Shown piece after piece: positions 46,359 through 47,900 of a stretch of DNA of 47,900 nucleotides. The stretch is from Prevotella sp. (lineage in GTDB: Bacteria; Bacteroidota; Bacteroidia; Bacteroidales; Bacteroidaceae). The stretch's first letter is position 1; each line of letters opens with the position of its first letter. Both the position numbers and the translations under genes were made by a program. The stretch lies in assembly GCA_017847725.1 (NCBI GenBank), contig JAGAXW010000016.1:1-47900 (forward strand), given 5' to 3'. Below the pieces are notes generated by a model. It searched no databases. It was not told where the DNA came from and worked only from the letters and a program-made list of their open reading frames with translations.

Positions 46359-47900
46359 ATGAAGAACTTTAGACTTTTTGCATTGTCGGTGGTCATGTTC
46401 CACCTCAGTACAGTATCAGCCGCCGATGTCTTTGTAAGATATGGCGCAGACGGAACAGGTGATGGGTCGTCTTGGGACTCTCCCCTGACCTTTAACCAAT
46501 TCCGCACATTGTTTAATGGTAGTTTCGAGGCCGGTACGACATTCTACCTTTCTGCAGGAACGTACAAAATTACAACCAAGCTTTCAACAACAAATAACTT
46601 CACGTTGAAGGGTGGCTATCCGACCACGTTGACGGGCACTTCCGTACCCACTCCTGACGGCAAGACGCCAACCGTCTTTAAGGGAGATGGAACCATAATG
46701 GGTTTGTTAGAGATTAATATGAGTTCAACAACAACCTATGCGAACGATCCCGTCGTGATAGATGGCATAAACTTCACGAATGCACAAGGAGCCGCTGGCG
46801 CAGCCGACGGTGCATTGACCGTTAATAACAGCCAGAACTTGACGGTCAGCAATTGTAACTTCTATGAGAATGTCTCTACAGCACGTGGAATTACTGCTTA
46901 TTTAGTGAATACGACGGCACGGTTTGTTGACTGTACCTTCCATAACAATAGTGCAGCAACTTATGGTGCGGCCTTGAAATTGAATGCAACAAATGGTACC
47001 AAAGGAAAAACCACTTTAGAGCGTTGCTTAATTTATGAGAATGCAGCATCTGGTTATCCTACTTATGGTACTGCCATCTATGTGATGAATGCGAAGTATC
47101 TGCAGGTTGTTAACTCTGCCATCTTTGCGAACACCTCCGAGACCTCTGGTAAACACAGAAAGAATGGAGCTATATATATGACAACGAAGAATAACGGTAG
47201 TAGTGGTCAGTATGCAAATCAGCTTATGGTTCTCAATAGTACCATTGCAGGAAATAATCACCACCAGATTTATCAAGACGGTACCCTGAATCTCCAGGTG
47301 GCAAACAGCGTCATTGTTTGTCCGACAGATAATAACAATGAAAGTAATGCAGCCATATTCTGTGGAACCATTGATGCAGAGAACTCGTTCGTCTCTGAAG
47401 GATACAATGTCTTGGGCTCAGTGGTTACTGGCGCTTCAGATGACACCTCTGCTTCGACTACAGAGGCAACTCCGACTTTGCAGGCGACAGACATCCAGAA
47501 GAACGGTGAAGGCCTGTATTACAACTTTAACAGAACTTTCGGTTATGGAAAGGACAATGTTAGCTATGAGACCATCCAGTTTCCGATAGCTCCTAATGGC
47601 GTGATGTCAGTTTCTGATGCACAAACATTGGCTACTTCGTGGAGTATCCCAGCAACAGTGGACCTGTCAGTTGACAATGAAGCATCCATCCGTATCGCCA
47701 CAAAACCCGGTGCTTTTGACCCGCTGACGAAAACGGTGACGATAGCAGAACAGTACGCAACCTTCTATTCTGACTATGGCTATGTGATGCCTGAGAATGT
47801 TGAAGGTGCTATCGTGACTTCAACAGGTGACTATTCAATAGTTTCGTTTGATTACAATTTCTTGGCTGGCGAATTCATTCCAGGTGGCACACCATTGGTA
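46359..47900 (+). CDS. Secreted right-handed beta-helix protein (cut by window end)
   Basis: The frame is open from ATG 46359 to the right edge (514 codons, no stop). A signal peptide (FRLFALSVVMFHLSTVSA) is followed by DVFVRYGADGTGDGSSWDSP, an opening I associate with Bacteroidales pectin-lyase-fold proteins. Repeats typical of parallel beta-helices follow: VVIDGINFTNAQGAAGAADG, LTVSNCNFYENVSTARG, ARFVDCTFHNNSAATYG and NSAIFANTSE. Near the edge a new domain begins (QYATFYSDYGYVMPENVEGA, then IPGGTPLV), of a kind frequent at the C-terminus of Prevotella secreted proteins. It may bind or cleave polysaccharide; catalytic residues are not evident. The C-terminus, perhaps with a type IX secretion signal, is outside the window. 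Confidence 0.85.
   Translation, partial: MKNFRLFALSVVMFHLSTVSAADVFVRYGADGTGDGSSWDSPLTFNQFRTLFNGSFEAGTTFYLSAGTYKITTKLSTTNNFTLKGGYPTTLTGTSVPTPDGKTPTVFKGDGTIMGLLEINMSSTTTYANDPVVIDGINFTNAQGAAGAADGALTVNNSQNLTVSNCNFYENVSTARGITAYLVNTTARFVDCTFHNNSAATYGAALKLNATNGTKGKTTLERCLIYENAASGYPTYGTAIYVMNAKYLQVVNSAIFANTSETSGKHRKNGAIYMTTKNNGSSGQYANQLMVLNSTIAGNNHHQIYQDGTLNLQVANSVIVCPTDNNNESNAAIFCGTIDAENSFVSEGYNVLGSVVTGASDDTSASTTEATPTLQATDIQKNGEGLYYNFNRTFGYGKDNVSYETIQFPIAPNGVMSVSDAQTLATSWSIPATVDLSVDNEASIRIATKPGAFDPLTKTVTIAEQYATFYSDYGYVMPENVEGAIVTSTGDYSIVSFDYNFLAGEFIPGGTPLV

Noticed and set aside
1-47900. CRISPR arrays, rRNA operons, insertion sequences, prophage genes
   Set aside because: No regularly spaced direct repeats, rRNA-like sequence, transposase or phage structural genes were found on reading through the window.

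Overview
This window looks like a chromosomal segment of a Bacteroidales bacterium, most likely Prevotellaceae (Prevotella/Segatella-like). The evidence is: many promoters of the Bacteroidetes form TTTG-N19-20-TAnnTTTG with few Shine-Dalgarno sequences; a short primary sigma factor of the Bacteroidetes type; a SusC/SusD polysaccharide-utilisation locus; a bifunctional hisB; and protein sequences that resemble Prevotella/Bacteroides homologues as I recall them. No searches were run, so family names rest on recognised motifs and recollection.

Layout. 1-1209: tail of an unknown gene, a probable small membrane protein on the minus strand, and a small secreted protein that leads into trpS (1234-2328). 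2388-6114 (minus): an operon with ATGA overlaps encoding a divergent NAD-dependent DNA ligase, an O-acetylhomoserine sulfhydrylase and an HExxH protein. 6252-6914: a shortened member of the Bacteroidetes nucleotidyltransferase-like family, apparently lacking its catalytic core. 6990-8429: uxaB. 8537-13517: a threonine operon (thrA, an ApgM-like proposed homoserine kinase, thrC). 13652-16978: two tandem acyl-CoA ligases whose promoter is covered by two matching 27-bp palindromes. 17179-20843: infC-rpmI-rplT, then iorA-iorB. 21204-28401: a TSUP transporter, an aminotransferase, the primary sigma factor coupled to a small secreted protein, a DegP/HtrA lipoprotein protease, and hisB coupled to a membrane protein.

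From about 28.9 kb to the right edge lies one co-directional accessory locus of visibly lower G+C. It contains twin LacI-type palindromes, a sodium:solute symporter, a cytoplasmic FAD-dependent oxidoreductase, SusC, SusD, a DUF5017-like surface lipoprotein, two large secreted (alpha/alpha)-toroid-like proteins of unknown activity that appear paralogous, a GH2 glycosidase, a 48-residue small protein and a secreted beta-helix protein cut by the window end. A reasonable model is that the surface SusC/D complex captures a glycan, the secreted toroid and GH2 enzymes cut it, the symporter imports a small product and the oxidoreductase acts on it inside the cell. The substrate cannot be read from the sequence.

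The items I consider most worth following up are the double 27-bp operator of the acyl-CoA ligase operon, the oxidoreductase/toroid utilisation locus with its LacI-like sites, the 48-residue protein, the divergent ligase, the core-less nucleotidyltransferase homologue, and the rpoD promoter nested inside the htrA terminator.
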